Source of the DNA: Dactylosporangium sucinum
Lineage (GTDB): Bacteria; Actinomycetota; Actinomycetes; Mycobacteriales; Micromonosporaceae
DNA: 41,440 nt
NCBI RefSeq assembly: GCF_014647515.1
Contig: NZ_BMPI01000090.1
Location: 1-41,440 of the forward strand
Reading direction: 5' to 3'
The translations under genes were made by a program, and so were the position numbers. This document shows, in pieces, positions 1 through 7,213 of the stretch; position 1 is the first letter of the stretch; every line of letters starts with the position of its first letter. The notes under the pieces were generated by a model. That model was not told the DNA's origin and ran no database searches. It was given only the letters and a program-made list of their open reading frames with translations.

Positions 1-528
1 ACCGAGAGCCCGCTGCTCTTCGACGGCGGCGGCAACAAGAAGGCCGCCTACAACTCCGTGCTCAACGCCCTCAACGCCGCCGGACCGACCACCTCGCCGA
101 CCGGCGGCTCGGCCTCCCCGTCGGCCTCGTCCAGCTCGTCGCCGCCGCCGGCGGGCGGGAACCGGATCGTCGGCGCCCAGTCGGGCCGCTGCGTCGACGT
201 GCCCAACGCGTCGCACAACAACGGCACCCGGGTCCAGCTGTACGACTGCAACGGCCAGACCAACCAGGCGTGGACCTACACGTCGAGCCGGCAGCTGACG
301 GTGTACGGCAACATGTGCCTGGACGCCGCAGGGTCGGGCAACGGCTCGGCGGTGCAGATCTACAGCTGCAACGGGCAGGCCAACCAGCAGTGGAACGTCA
401 ACTCCAACGGCACCATCACCGGCGTGCAGTCCGGACGGTGCCTGGATGTCTGGGGCACCGGCAACGGCCAGCAGATCCAGCTGTACGACTGCTGGGGCGG
501 GGCCAACCAGCGGTTCAGCCTGAGCTGA
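1..528 (+). CDS. Secreted GH10-type xylanase, C-terminal part with CBM13 (ricin B) module
   Basis: The 5' end lies outside the window. The first ~25 residues (ending in a KKAAYNSVLNALN-like helix) resemble the last helix of GH10 endo-1,4-beta-xylanases. A Ser/Pro/Gly-rich linker follows (about residues 30-53), then a carbohydrate-binding module of family 13. The module shows the family's repeating pattern: three 'SGRCLDV / NGNGTxVQLYDC' blocks, each closing in a QxW-like motif (NQAW, NQQW, NQRF), with paired cysteines. The protein should be exported and bind and cleave xylan. The xylulokinase gene just downstream fits xylan/xylose utilisation. The binding module is certain from its repeats. 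The GH10 assignment rests on a short tail, so another glycosidase carrying this module is possible. Confidence 0.85.
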   Translation, partial: TESPLLFDGGGNKKAAYNSVLNALNAAGPTTSPTGGSASPSASSSSSPPPAGGNRIVGAQSGRCVDVPNASHNNGTRVQLYDCNGQTNQAWTYTSSRQLTVYGNMCLDAAGSGNGSAVQIYSCNGQANQQWNVNSNGTITGVQSGRCLDVWGTGNGQQIQLYDCWGGANQRFSLS

Positions 529-546
529 CCGGCCCCTTCTGAACGC

Positions 547-588
547 GGCCCTTGGCCCCGCCGCAGCCGCGAGCGGGAGCCAAGGGCC
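547..588 (+). terminator. Intrinsic-type terminator after the xylanase gene
   Basis: A 10-bp perfect inverted repeat (GGCCCTTGGC at 547-556, GCCAAGGGCC at 579-588) continues inward as CCCGC/GCGGG (557-561 with 573-577) past a single bulged A at 578. This leaves an 11-nt loop. It starts 19 nt after the stop codon. There is no U-tract, which is common in actinomycetes. Confidence 0.75.
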
Positions 589-657
589 AGCGGCCGTTGG
601 TGTCAGGCGTCGCCGGACGAGCGCCGTTGGAGGGCGGCGGACGGGTTTGGAAGGGTA

Positions 658-686
658 TTGAACTAACCCGTTGGTGTGCGTACAGT
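658..686 (+). promoter_or_regulatory. Predicted promoter of xylB
   Basis: TTGAAC (658-663), a 17-bp spacer and TACAGT (681-686) match the usual housekeeping -35/-10 layout. The expected transcription start near 693 gives a leader of about 28 nt containing the Shine-Dalgarno sequence of xylB. This is a sequence match only. Confidence 0.45.
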
Positions 687-720
687 CGGCCTCGACCGCG
701 AGCTACGGAGGCTTGACGCG

Positions 721-2106
721 ATGACACTGGTTGCCGGGGTAGACACGTCGACCCAGTCGACCAAGGTCGTGGTGTGCGACGCGGACACCGGCGAGGTGCT
801 CCGCGAGGGCCGCGCGCCACATCCCGACGGCACCGAGGTCGATCCGCGGTTGTGGTGGGCCGCGTACGAGCAGGCCAGCGCCGGGCTGCTGGACGGCGTC
901 GCCGCGATCGGTGTCGGCGGGCAGCAGCAGGGCATGGTCTGCCTCGACGAGGCCGGCGAGGTGGTACGCCCCGCCGTGCTGTGGAACGACACCCGCTCGG
1001 CGCGTGCCGCGGTCGACCTCACCGGCGAGTTCGGCGGCCCGCAGGCGTGGGCCGACGCGGTCGGCCTGGTGCCGGTGGCCAGCTTCACGGTCACCAAGCT
1101 GCGCTGGTTCGCCCGCGCCGAGCCGGAGCTCGCGGCCCGGACGACCACGGTGCTGCTGCCGCACGACTGGCTCACTCACCGGCTGCGCGCGGACGGGGGC
1201 GAGCCGACGACCGACCGCGGCGAGGCCTCCGGCACCGGGTACTGGTCGCCGGCGACGGGGGAGTACCGCCGGGACCTGGTGAAGCTCGCCTTCGGCCGGG
1301 ACCTGGCGGTGCCCCGGGTCGCCGGGCCCGCCGAGACGGTCGGCGAGACCGCGTCCGGCGCGGTGCTGGCCGCCGGCACCGGTGACACCATGGGCGCGGC
1401 GCTCGGCGTCGGCCTGCGGCCCGGCGACGTGGTGGTGTCGCTGGGCACCTCGGGGTGCGCGTTCGGGGTGAGCGAGGCTCCGATCGCCGACGCGAGCGGG
1501 CTGGTGGCCGGCTACGCCGACGCGACCGGCCGGTTCCTGCCGCTGGTGTGCACGCTCAACGCGGCCCGGGTGCTGGGTGCGGTCGCCGAGTTGCTGGGCC
1601 GGTCGCTGGCCGAGTTCGACGAGTTGGCGCTCTCGGCGCCGCCGGGCGCGGGAGGGTTGACGCTCCTGCCGTACCTGGACGGGGAACGTACCCCCAACCT
1701 GCCCGACGCGCGCGGTCTGCTCGCCGGGCTGACCCGGGCGAACGCGTCGGCGGCGAACCTGGCGCGGGCCGCGGTGGAGGGCATGCTCGGCGGCCTCGCC
1801 GACGCCCTCGACGCGCTCCGCGCCCAGGGCACCCCGGTCAACCGGGTGTTGCTGATCGGCGGCGCGGCCAAGTCCCGCGCGGTACGGGCGATCGCGCCGG
1901 CGCTGTTCGACGCGCCGGTGAGCGTGCCGAGCCCCGGCGAGTACGTCGCGCGCGGCGCGGCGCGCCAGGCGGCCTGGGCGCTGTCCGGCGGTGCCGAGCC
2001 GCCGCAGTGGCCTGTCGCGGCCGAGGAGGTCGCTGCCGCCGGTACCCCGGAGGTGCACGAGCGCTACGTCGACGTCCGTCAACGGGCGCTACGGCTGCTG
2101 ACGTAA
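721..2106 (+). CDS. xylB: Xylulokinase (FGGY carbohydrate kinase family)
   Basis: Predicted to phosphorylate D-xylulose to xylulose 5-phosphate in the cytoplasm, feeding the pentose phosphate pathway. The 461-residue protein opens with the FGGY N-terminal ATPase motif (VAGVDTSTQSTKVVV). It has the xylulokinase-type substrate segment GVGGQQQGMV at about residue 63, LWNDTRSARA near residue 88, and the C-terminal-half motifs GTGDTMGAALG and SLGTSG. An in-frame GTG lies 45 nt upstream, but the ATG at 721 is preferred because an AGCTACGGAGG Shine-Dalgarno region ends 9 nt before it. It follows a xylanase gene in the same direction but behind a terminator and its own predicted promoter. Another pentulose kinase is possible; xylulose is the best match. 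Confidence 0.9.
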   Translation: MTLVAGVDTSTQSTKVVVCDADTGEVLREGRAPHPDGTEVDPRLWWAAYEQASAGLLDGVAAIGVGGQQQGMVCLDEAGEVVRPAVLWNDTRSARAAVDLTGEFGGPQAWADAVGLVPVASFTVTKLRWFARAEPELAARTTTVLLPHDWLTHRLRADGGEPTTDRGEASGTGYWSPATGEYRRDLVKLAFGRDLAVPRVAGPAETVGETASGAVLAAGTGDTMGAALGVGLRPGDVVVSLGTSGCAFGVSEAPIADASGLVAGYADATGRFLPLVCTLNAARVLGAVAELLGRSLAEFDELALSAPPGAGGLTLLPYLDGERTPNLPDARGLLAGLTRANASAANLARAAVEGMLGGLADALDALRAQGTPVNRVLLIGGAAKSRAVRAIAPALFDAPVSVPSPGEYVARGAARQAAWALSGGAEPPQWPVAAEEVAAAGTPEVHERYVDVRQRALRLLT

Positions 2107-2435
2107 ACGGGACGGACGGGTAAGAGGCATGCCGGTAACGGACATCGGGTACGAACGTTGCGCCTGCGCTGGCTGATTCGGCTATTGATTCCGTGACCAT
2201 CTGCCGCTGAGACTGGCACTCCGGCCAACGCGACTCCGGAGCGGATAGTGGCTGTGGCCATTGTCGGCGGTTCAGTCTTGGCAGACGGACCCCCCGCCCG
2301 GCTAGGGAGGTGCTGCGAGGGTTCTTTGATGTGGCGGACGAGCGTAGCCACGTAACGCCGTCCGTAACGGAACCGCAGGATTCGCGGTCACCCCGGCCAA
2401 CATCGCAGCGATGCCTGACCTGGTTGTCGAGTTGA
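2107..2435. other. Gap without a recognisable gene
   Basis: After xylB about 330 bp hold no open frame with convincing codon use on either strand and no terminator or RNA structure that I can support. The GC content is lower than in the flanking genes, which together with the fragment that follows suggests decayed or imported DNA. Confidence 0.5.
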
Positions 2436-2666
2436 TCCTCATCAAAGCGCAGGAATACATCAGCACCAAGAGCCGCCAACCAACCCGCGATCCAGTTCGC
2501 CGACAGCCACCGCCGGTCGACCGATGCGCAGATGATCCTGCGAGATCTGGGCACCCGGTACACGGACCTGCTCCCGTACATCCAGGACCTGCCCGCCCGG
2601 ATCCGGGCTCTCATCCTCGTGCCGGAGAGCCGCGGCAACATCGCCGCCCGGATGCCCCAACCGTAA
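2436..2666 (+). pseudogene. Remnant of an unidentified gene (C-terminal fragment)
   Basis: One frame runs without a start codon from after a stop at 2433 to the TAA at 2664. It reads like real protein in its second half: a hydrophobic/charged helical stretch ending in RIRALILVPESRGN and a short tail. An adjacent frame offers an ATG at 2411 for the first ~23 residues (MPDLVVELILIKAQ), so a frameshift near 2478 could have split one gene. The family is not recognised. It ends 37 nt before the next gene, which could be its former operon partner. Confidence 0.3.
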
Positions 2667-2703
2667 CTTGGCCCGCCGGCTTATACCACTACTAAGGAGT
2701 AGG

Positions 2704-3180
2704 GTGGCATTCTTCCGCAAGACAGAGCCGAATGATGAACTTGCCGAACTCCGGCTTTCCGTGCAGCAACGTGGTCAAGCCAAGATTCCAGAGGCGGCGG
2801 CGTATGTGGAACGGTACCTACAGGGGATCGCGGCAGAAGCCGGGGTTTCTGCCGACAATGCGGGGCGGGCCTGGCTGCGCGACCGTCTCCGCATGTTCAT
2901 GGTGGTCGGATGGGCGTCCTGGTTCCAAGTCCTCGACCGCATACCGGAAGGCCAGCAGCTACGGGGCGAGTGGGTGCAGCTGACGCTCGATGCAACACGA
3001 TTTGGCCCCGAACATCTGGTCGCATGGTGGTGGCTCGTCAGCGAACCGCTGTTCCGGCCCCTGGTTGCCAACCAATTGACCGAGATGCGCGGCGCCCTGA
3101 CCGACGGCGCATTGGCTATCCGCCGGCAGGGTAACCGCTTCGAAGACGAAATGGTCGACTGGAAAAGCTTCTTCAACTGA
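2704..3180 (+). CDS. Hypothetical protein, 158 aa
   Basis: I do not recognise the family. The GTG start at 2704 is chosen because AAGGAG (2694-2699) sits just before it; an in-frame TTG at 2668 is the alternative. The protein is probably soluble and mostly helical. It is charged in the first 50 residues, followed by a Trp-rich central region (VVGWASWFQVL, VAWWWLVSE) that might be one amphipathic or membrane-touching segment, and an acidic C-terminus ending WKSFFN. It lies in a patch of small hypothetical genes and fragments between xylB and an IS remnant, so recent acquisition is plausible. It may be cotranscribed with the small cysteine-rich gene that begins 109 nt downstream. Confidence 0.55.
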   Translation: MAFFRKTEPNDELAELRLSVQQRGQAKIPEAAAYVERYLQGIAAEAGVSADNAGRAWLRDRLRMFMVVGWASWFQVLDRIPEGQQLRGEWVQLTLDATRFGPEHLVAWWWLVSEPLFRPLVANQLTEMRGALTDGALAIRRQGNRFEDEMVDWKSFFN

Positions 3181-3289
3181 CAGCGCCGCTGCGTTGAGGA
3201 TCTGTTTCGACACCCAGCAGGACTCCTTCGGCAGCGCGCACGAAGTTTCATTGCCTTCATCTGCGATTACGACCTGGACGGTGATTTCG

Positions 3290-3463
3290 ATGTATACCGG
3301 CGACAAGTACCAGCAGTGCCGTAATAGGAAATGCGGCAAGAAAACCAAGTGGGTTCGCTGCCCGAGATGCAACGGTCGTGGCCCGACATACACGACAACA
3401 TGCGGCAACAACTGTTCGGCCGGATACAAGTGCGAGAATGGTGTCAACGATCAATTCCACTGA
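3290..3463 (+). CDS. Small cysteine-rich protein with a DnaJ-type zinc knuckle, 57 aa
   Basis: The frame extends upstream to a TTG at 3194, but the first convincing start is the ATG at 3290, from which nearly all the sequence is cysteine-patterned. The protein has CRNRKC near its start, CPRCNGRG in the middle and three more cysteines (CGNNC and KC) towards the end. CPRCNGRG is a match to the CxxCxGxG zinc-binding repeat of DnaJ-type chaperones. Seven cysteines in 57 residues suggest a zinc-ribbon fold that could bind RNA, DNA or a partner protein. No strong ribosome binding site is visible, so the start is uncertain. Function is unknown. Confidence 0.45.
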   Translation: MYTGDKYQQCRNRKCGKKTKWVRCPRCNGRGPTYTTTCGNNCSAGYKCENGVNDQFH

Positions 3464-3583
3464 CTTGGTGGGCCACCCGGAAAAGGGCCTGGACCCAGGC
3501 GCCTCGCCGTGTGGCCCATCCAGTTAGCAAGTAGATGTGACGTCGGTCCCGCCCACTGCCGATACTGTAGGATCGAGGTCAGG

Positions 3584-4204
3584 ATGGCGCTGCCGCACCG
3601 GCGTCGATCAACCTCACCTTTACAGCACGAGCCGCTGTACTGGGATCCGATGCAGCATCTCCCCGCCATGTTCGCTGCGCGGCCGTGGGATGGTTTGTGG
3701 CCCGGACCCGACCTGACATTTCCGGGCAAGTGGGAGGACCGGAACTGGCGCAACGTGCCAGGCCCCATCTACGGTGCGATGACCGACGGCTGCTGGTTCG
3801 GCCGGCTCTACGCGCCGCGACACGTCCTCTACGGCGACGACGTCCACGACGAGCAGGAGTTTCTGTACCGCCAGCCCCGCAACGTCCACGAGCTGCGCGA
3901 TGTCATCGTCTCGGCGCAAGCGGACCCGTACGTCGGCTGGGGCTGCGACGGCGACACCCACCGGACCCCGAGCCTCGTCCGCGACTGGTGGCGCGACCGC
4001 GATCGCTCGCGCGACTGGATCACCGTCGGCGAGCGTGCGCTTCGTGACCTCGTGGCCGATCTCAACACCATCGACAGCGAGTACGGGCTGATCGACACCA
4101 TCTATCGCGAGCAGGCCTGGGACGCCTTCCAAGACCTCGCCGGACGCCTACACATCCCCGAAGCCCGCGCAAGCGAGTGGTTCGACGAAGACCGCCGTTT
4201 CTGA
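3584..4204 (+). CDS. Conserved actinobacterial hypothetical protein, 206 aa
   Basis: The sequence has the look of a widespread actinomycete family of unknown function: an acidic, Trp/Tyr-rich protein with segments MTDGCWFGRLYAPRHVLYG, FLYRQPRNVHELRDVI, GWGCDGDTHRTPSLVRDWW and a helical acidic C-terminus. There is no signal peptide or membrane segment. The ATG at 3584 is chosen for its nearby upstream GAGG (3575-3578). A GTG at 3509 would add 25 residues with unusual composition, and an ATG at 3650 would remove 22. It stands alone in its transcription direction before a gap and an IS remnant. Confidence 0.6.
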   Translation: MALPHRRRSTSPLQHEPLYWDPMQHLPAMFAARPWDGLWPGPDLTFPGKWEDRNWRNVPGPIYGAMTDGCWFGRLYAPRHVLYGDDVHDEQEFLYRQPRNVHELRDVIVSAQADPYVGWGCDGDTHRTPSLVRDWWRDRDRSRDWITVGERALRDLVADLNTIDSEYGLIDTIYREQAWDAFQDLAGRLHIPEARASEWFDEDRRF

Positions 4205-4460
4205 TCTACGGCGCCCCTTGTCGTGCCCGAAGCGTGTGTATCCGCTGATGAGCATGGCCGCGCGCTCATCGGCCAGAGTCGTGCGCCAGAGGTACGGACG
4301 CCGCGGCTCGCGCCGCACAGCGAGGGACCGCTCTCAGGAGCCGGTTGCGCTCGGACGGCGGCATGAGCGGACGCTGGTGGTCTACACGATGCTCCGAACC
4401 GAATGGCCGGCGGCGAACGCGCGTCTGTCCGAACGCCTGGCGAGGGCCTAGACCCGTGTC
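4205..4460. other. Gap with a possible minus-strand gene fragment
   Basis: No complete gene is supported. On the minus strand about 4205-4320 reads as a protein-like stretch (RRPYLWRTTLADERAAM followed by a Tyr/Arg-rich tail) without a start codon, upstream of which a stop appears. I cannot place it in a family. It may be another decayed gene in this patch. Confidence 0.3.
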
Positions 4461-4676
4461 TCATTTGGGGTGTTTGATGAATTTGCGGTAGCAGATGAGG
4501 GTGCAGGCGATCGTGGCGAACGCGGCGAAGTGGGTGGTGTAGCGGTCGTAGCGGCGGACCAGGCGTCGGTGCGCATCAGCCAGGACATCGAGCGTTCGAT
4601 GACCACGTTCCTACGGCAAGTGCGTATTGTGACGAAGCTCTGGCAGCCGGCGCGCACGGGCGGCGGCATGAGCGGA
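4356..4676 (+). repeat. Pair of 16-bp direct repeats bracketing the IS5-type remnant
   Basis: CGGCGGCATGAGCGGA occurs exactly at 4356-4371 and again at 4661-4676. Read on the minus strand, similarity continues with substitutions for about 25 bp beyond the identical core. The two copies flank the transposase remnant at 4461-4616. They may be diverged duplications left by the insertion and its later rearrangement. Confidence 0.6.
4461..4616 (-). pseudogene. IS5-family transposase remnant, frameshifted C-terminus
   Basis: Read on the minus strand, one frame gives RRNVVIERSMSWLM and a second frame continues with HRRLVRRYDRYTTHFAAFA and a short tail CTLICYRKFI before a TGA at 4461-4463. Together they form the C-terminal end of an IS5-type DDE transposase: the RRxVVERxxxWL block with the catalytic Glu, then the RRYDRYTTHF tail. 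The frame change falls at about 4568-4575 and corresponds to one missing base. The rest of the transposase is absent, so it is inactive. Possible end sequence GACCCGTGTCTC lies at 4451-4462, but no matching inverted repeat was found. Confidence 0.8.
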
Positions 4677-4685
4677 AGTGACCAG

Positions 4686-5135
4686 TCAGTCCGTCGACGC
4701 GATGGCGTCTTTGATCGCTTGCGCGTCGCTGTCGAGGAGCGACCTCTTGCGTTCCGGCGAGTCGGCCTTGAGGGTCCAGCCGTCTCCTGCGTAGCGAGGG
4801 ATGACGTGAAGGTGGAAGTGGAAGACCGTCTGGAAGGCGACTTCGCCGTCACAGAGGAGGACGTTGATTCCCTCGCAGCGCATGCTTGAGCGTCGCAAGG
4901 CTCGCGCCATGTTATGACCGACCGACCAAACGTGAGCGCTCGTGGCTCCGTCGAGGTCTTCGAGGCCCACCGCGTGCTTGCGTGGCACGACGAGTAGATG
5001 GCCGGGTGTGACGGGGTTCAGGTCCATGAAGACCACGACGGTCTCGTCCTCGTACACCACACTGGCCTCGGCCTGCCGGGCCACAATGGCGCAGAAGATG
5101 CACCCCTGCGCCGCCGATGTCGCGTCCTGTGTCAT
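4686..5135 (-). CDS. HIT-family nucleotide hydrolase
   Basis: A 149-residue histidine-triad protein, expected to cleave nucleoside phosphoramidates or dinucleoside polyphosphates in the cytoplasm. It has the N-terminal zinc-type CIFC pair (Cys12, Cys15), the nucleotide-binding strand LNPVTPGHLLVVPRKH, the GINVL segment and the catalytic triad HFHLHV (His106, His108, His110, with His108 the expected nucleophile). Length and domain order are normal for bacterial HinT-like proteins. The ATG at 5135 gives a typical N-terminus, although its ribosome binding site is weak. It is transcribed alone; downstream lies the IS remnant. The exact substrate cannot be told from sequence. Confidence 0.92.
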   Translation of the reverse strand: MTQDATSAAQGCIFCAIVARQAEASVVYEDETVVVFMDLNPVTPGHLLVVPRKHAVGLEDLDGATSAHVWSVGHNMARALRRSSMRCEGINVLLCDGEVAFQTVFHFHLHVIPRYAGDGWTLKADSPERKRSLLDSDAQAIKDAIASTD

Positions 5136-5207
5136 GCGCGCAATAGTCCCAGTGTGCCCAGACAGGTGCTACTTACTTCGACCAGGCGGCGGAAGCCAGG
5201 TGCCGCT

Positions 5208-5229
5208 CGCGGGCTCAAGGTCGCCCGCG
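5208..5229 (-). terminator. Terminator of the two-component operon
   Basis: CGCGGGC (5208-5214) and GCCCGCG (5223-5229) form a perfect 7-bp stem with an 8-nt loop. It lies 9 nt beyond the stop codon of the response regulator on the minus strand. No U-tract is present. Confidence 0.5.
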
Positions 5230-5238
5230 CCGCCGCCG

Positions 5239-5898
5239 TCAGCAGTCGAGCAGTCGAGCCTGGTGGGCGAGGATGGCGGCCTGGACCCGGTTGGCGAGGC
5301 CGAGCTTGGTCAGGATGCGGCTGACGTGGGTCTTGGCGGTCGCCTCACTCATGTGGAGGCTCGCCGCGATGTCGGTGTTCGACAACCCTCTCCCCACGGC
5401 GATGAGCACCTCCTGCTCTTTCCTTGTCAAGACGGTGAGGCGCTGACTGGCCTCGGAGCGTCCTGCGTCGACGGTGATGAACCGGCGCAACAGTCTCCTG
5501 GTCACCCTGGGGGAGAGCATGGCGTCGCCGCGCGTCGCGCTGCGGATTGCGGTGAGCATTTCCTCGGCCGAGGCGTCCTTGAGGAGGAAGCCGACAGCGC
5601 CGTGCCGCAGCGCGGTGTGCACGTACTCGTCGAGGTCGAACGTCGTGAGTATCACGACGTGTGGCGGCGGGGTGAGGTGGGTGAGCCGCTCGGTAGCGGT
5701 GAGGCCGTCGGCGCGGGGCATACGGATGTCCATCAGTACGACGTCCGGACGGTGGCGCCGCGCTTGTTCGACGGCCTCGTCGCCGTCGGCCGCCTCGCCG
5801 ACCACGACAATGTCGGGCGCGGTCTGCACGATGGTGCGCAACATCGCCCGAACCATCCATTCGTCGTCAACGACAAGCACCCGGATCGGTTCGCTCAT
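5239..5898 (-). CDS. NarL/LuxR-family response regulator
   Basis: A 219-residue two-domain regulator. The receiver domain (residues 1-~120) has the acidic pair Asp11-Asp12, the phosphoacceptor Asp57 in VVLMDIRMP, the switch Thr in ILTTF and the conserved Lys in FLLKDAS. The LuxR-type helix-turn-helix (about 150-215) reads LTRKEQEVLIAVGRGLS followed by NTDIAASLHMSEATAKTHV. The start is the ATG at 5898, which overlaps the TGA of the kinase gene as ATGA; longer upstream frames run through the kinase. It should be phosphorylated by the adjacent kinase. Target genes are not evident. The divergent DUF418 membrane protein gene is a candidate by position only. Confidence 0.95.
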   Translation of the reverse strand: MSEPIRVLVVDDEWMVRAMLRTIVQTAPDIVVVGEAADGDEAVEQARRHRPDVVLMDIRMPRADGLTATERLTHLTPPPHVVILTTFDLDEYVHTALRHGAVGFLLKDASAEEMLTAIRSATRGDAMLSPRVTRRLLRRFITVDAGRSEASQRLTVLTRKEQEVLIAVGRGLSNTDIAASLHMSEATAKTHVSRILTKLGLANRVQAAILAHQARLLDC

Positions 5899-7070
5899 TG
5901 AAGGTTCTCGGAGTCCGGCCTCGGCGTCAGCGGTACCTCGACGGTGATCTCGAAGCCACCGTGCGGCGAGTGCCCCGCGGTCATCTGGCCACCGACGAGC
6001 CGTACCCGCTCCGCGATACCGAGCAGGCCGTGTCCGCCGCCGGGCAGGCCGGTCCCGGCCGGACCTCGGCCACGGTCGTTGCTCACCACCAGACATAACG
6101 TTCGTGGAGTGTGGGTAACGCGGACGTGGGTCCGCGCACCGGCGGCGTGCTTGTGCACGTTGGTCAGCGCCTCCTGTACGACGCGGTAGAGCGCGTGGTC
6201 GATGAGCGCGGGCGGCCGGGTCCCGGACTCGTCGGTCAGGTCGAAGGTGACCGGCAGGCCGATGCGGCGGGACGCGGCGACCAGGTCGGCCAGGTCGGCG
6301 AGCCCGGGGTGCGGCGCCAGGGGCGGTTCCTCGTCCGCGCGGAGAACATTTACAAGTGACCGCAGCTCCTCCAGGGCTTCGCGTCCGATCGTGCGGACCC
6401 GCCGGCCGATGGTGACGGCATCCTGTCCCTGGGTCGCTTCGAGTGCGGTGGCGTGCAGGACCATCAGCGACACCCGGTGGGTAACGACATCGTGCATGTC
6501 CCGGGCGATCTGGGCACGTTCCTCACTATGGGCCTGGAGGATCCGCTGGTATTGCTCGCGCTCCACCCGCTCGGCGCGCTCCCGCACCCGGGCGATCAGC
6601 TCACGCCGGGTGCCGATGTACAGGCCCAGGAGGGCAGGGCCGGCGCAGATTGCCGCGCTCAGCGGCGCGGCCGCGTCGGCTCCGCCCACGCTCCAGATGG
6701 GTACTCCCACCACGGTCGCGGTGAGCACGGTGCTCACCGCGACCTGCCGCCACGACCGGGTTTGTTCCGCGAGGTTGTACTGCGCGAACAGCACGGCGAT
6801 GAACGCCGCCGTGCTCACCCAGGCGACCACACCGAGCAGTACAACGAGCGCCGGCCGGCGGCGCCGCCACCAGACGGTCGTCCCGACCAGCACGCCGAGC
6901 GGGATCGCGAACCACATCGGCGGGTGCCAGCCGAAGTAGGCGATCTCGTGCGGGCCGAATGCACGACCGGCCCCGCCGTCGCCGAGTGCCGTCGATCCGC
7001 CGATGGCGAGCGCCAGCACCGCGTCCACGGGACGGCCGTGGTCCGCGCGGAACCGGAACCACCGACTCAT
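5895..7070 (-). CDS. Two-component sensor histidine kinase (HisKA_3 / DesK-like)
   Basis: A 391-residue membrane kinase. About five hydrophobic segments fill residues 15-150, followed by a coiled linker (156-182). The dimerisation/phosphotransfer helix EERAQIARDMHDVVTHRVS has the phosphoacceptor His193. The HATPase_c domain has the N-box EALTNVHKHA and a GxGLPGGGHGLLGI G-box. The architecture matches kinases that pair with NarL-type regulators, and the next gene overlaps it by 4 nt and encodes one. The short loops between membrane segments suggest an intramembrane-type sensor, for example of envelope stress, but the stimulus is unknown. Ribosome binding site at the ATG (7070) is weak. Confidence 0.93.
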   Translation of the reverse strand: MSRWFRFRADHGRPVDAVLALAIGGSTALGDGGAGRAFGPHEIAYFGWHPPMWFAIPLGVLVGTTVWWRRRRPALVVLLGVVAWVSTAAFIAVLFAQYNLAEQTRSWRQVAVSTVLTATVVGVPIWSVGGADAAAPLSAAICAGPALLGLYIGTRRELIARVRERAERVEREQYQRILQAHSEERAQIARDMHDVVTHRVSLMVLHATALEATQGQDAVTIGRRVRTIGREALEELRSLVNVLRADEEPPLAPHPGLADLADLVAASRRIGLPVTFDLTDESGTRPPALIDHALYRVVQEALTNVHKHAAGARTHVRVTHTPRTLCLVVSNDRGRGPAGTGLPGGGHGLLGIAERVRLVGGQMTAGHSPHGGFEITVEVPLTPRPDSENLQ

Positions 7071-7213
7071 GGCTCGCCATGGTAGTCGCGGCCCGGATGG
7101 CCTGCATCAGCAGAAAGTTGTACGTGAACGCCGGAAGCCGGCTCCGATCCGCCGACACCGAGGGCGTAGGTTGCCGGATGTCTCGGCTGGGTCGTCCCGC
7201 CGATGCTGCCGGC

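Noticed and set aside
4218..4451. A 77-codon plus-strand gene
   Set aside because: Arg/Ser-rich with no ribosome binding site or recognisable pattern; more likely non-coding.
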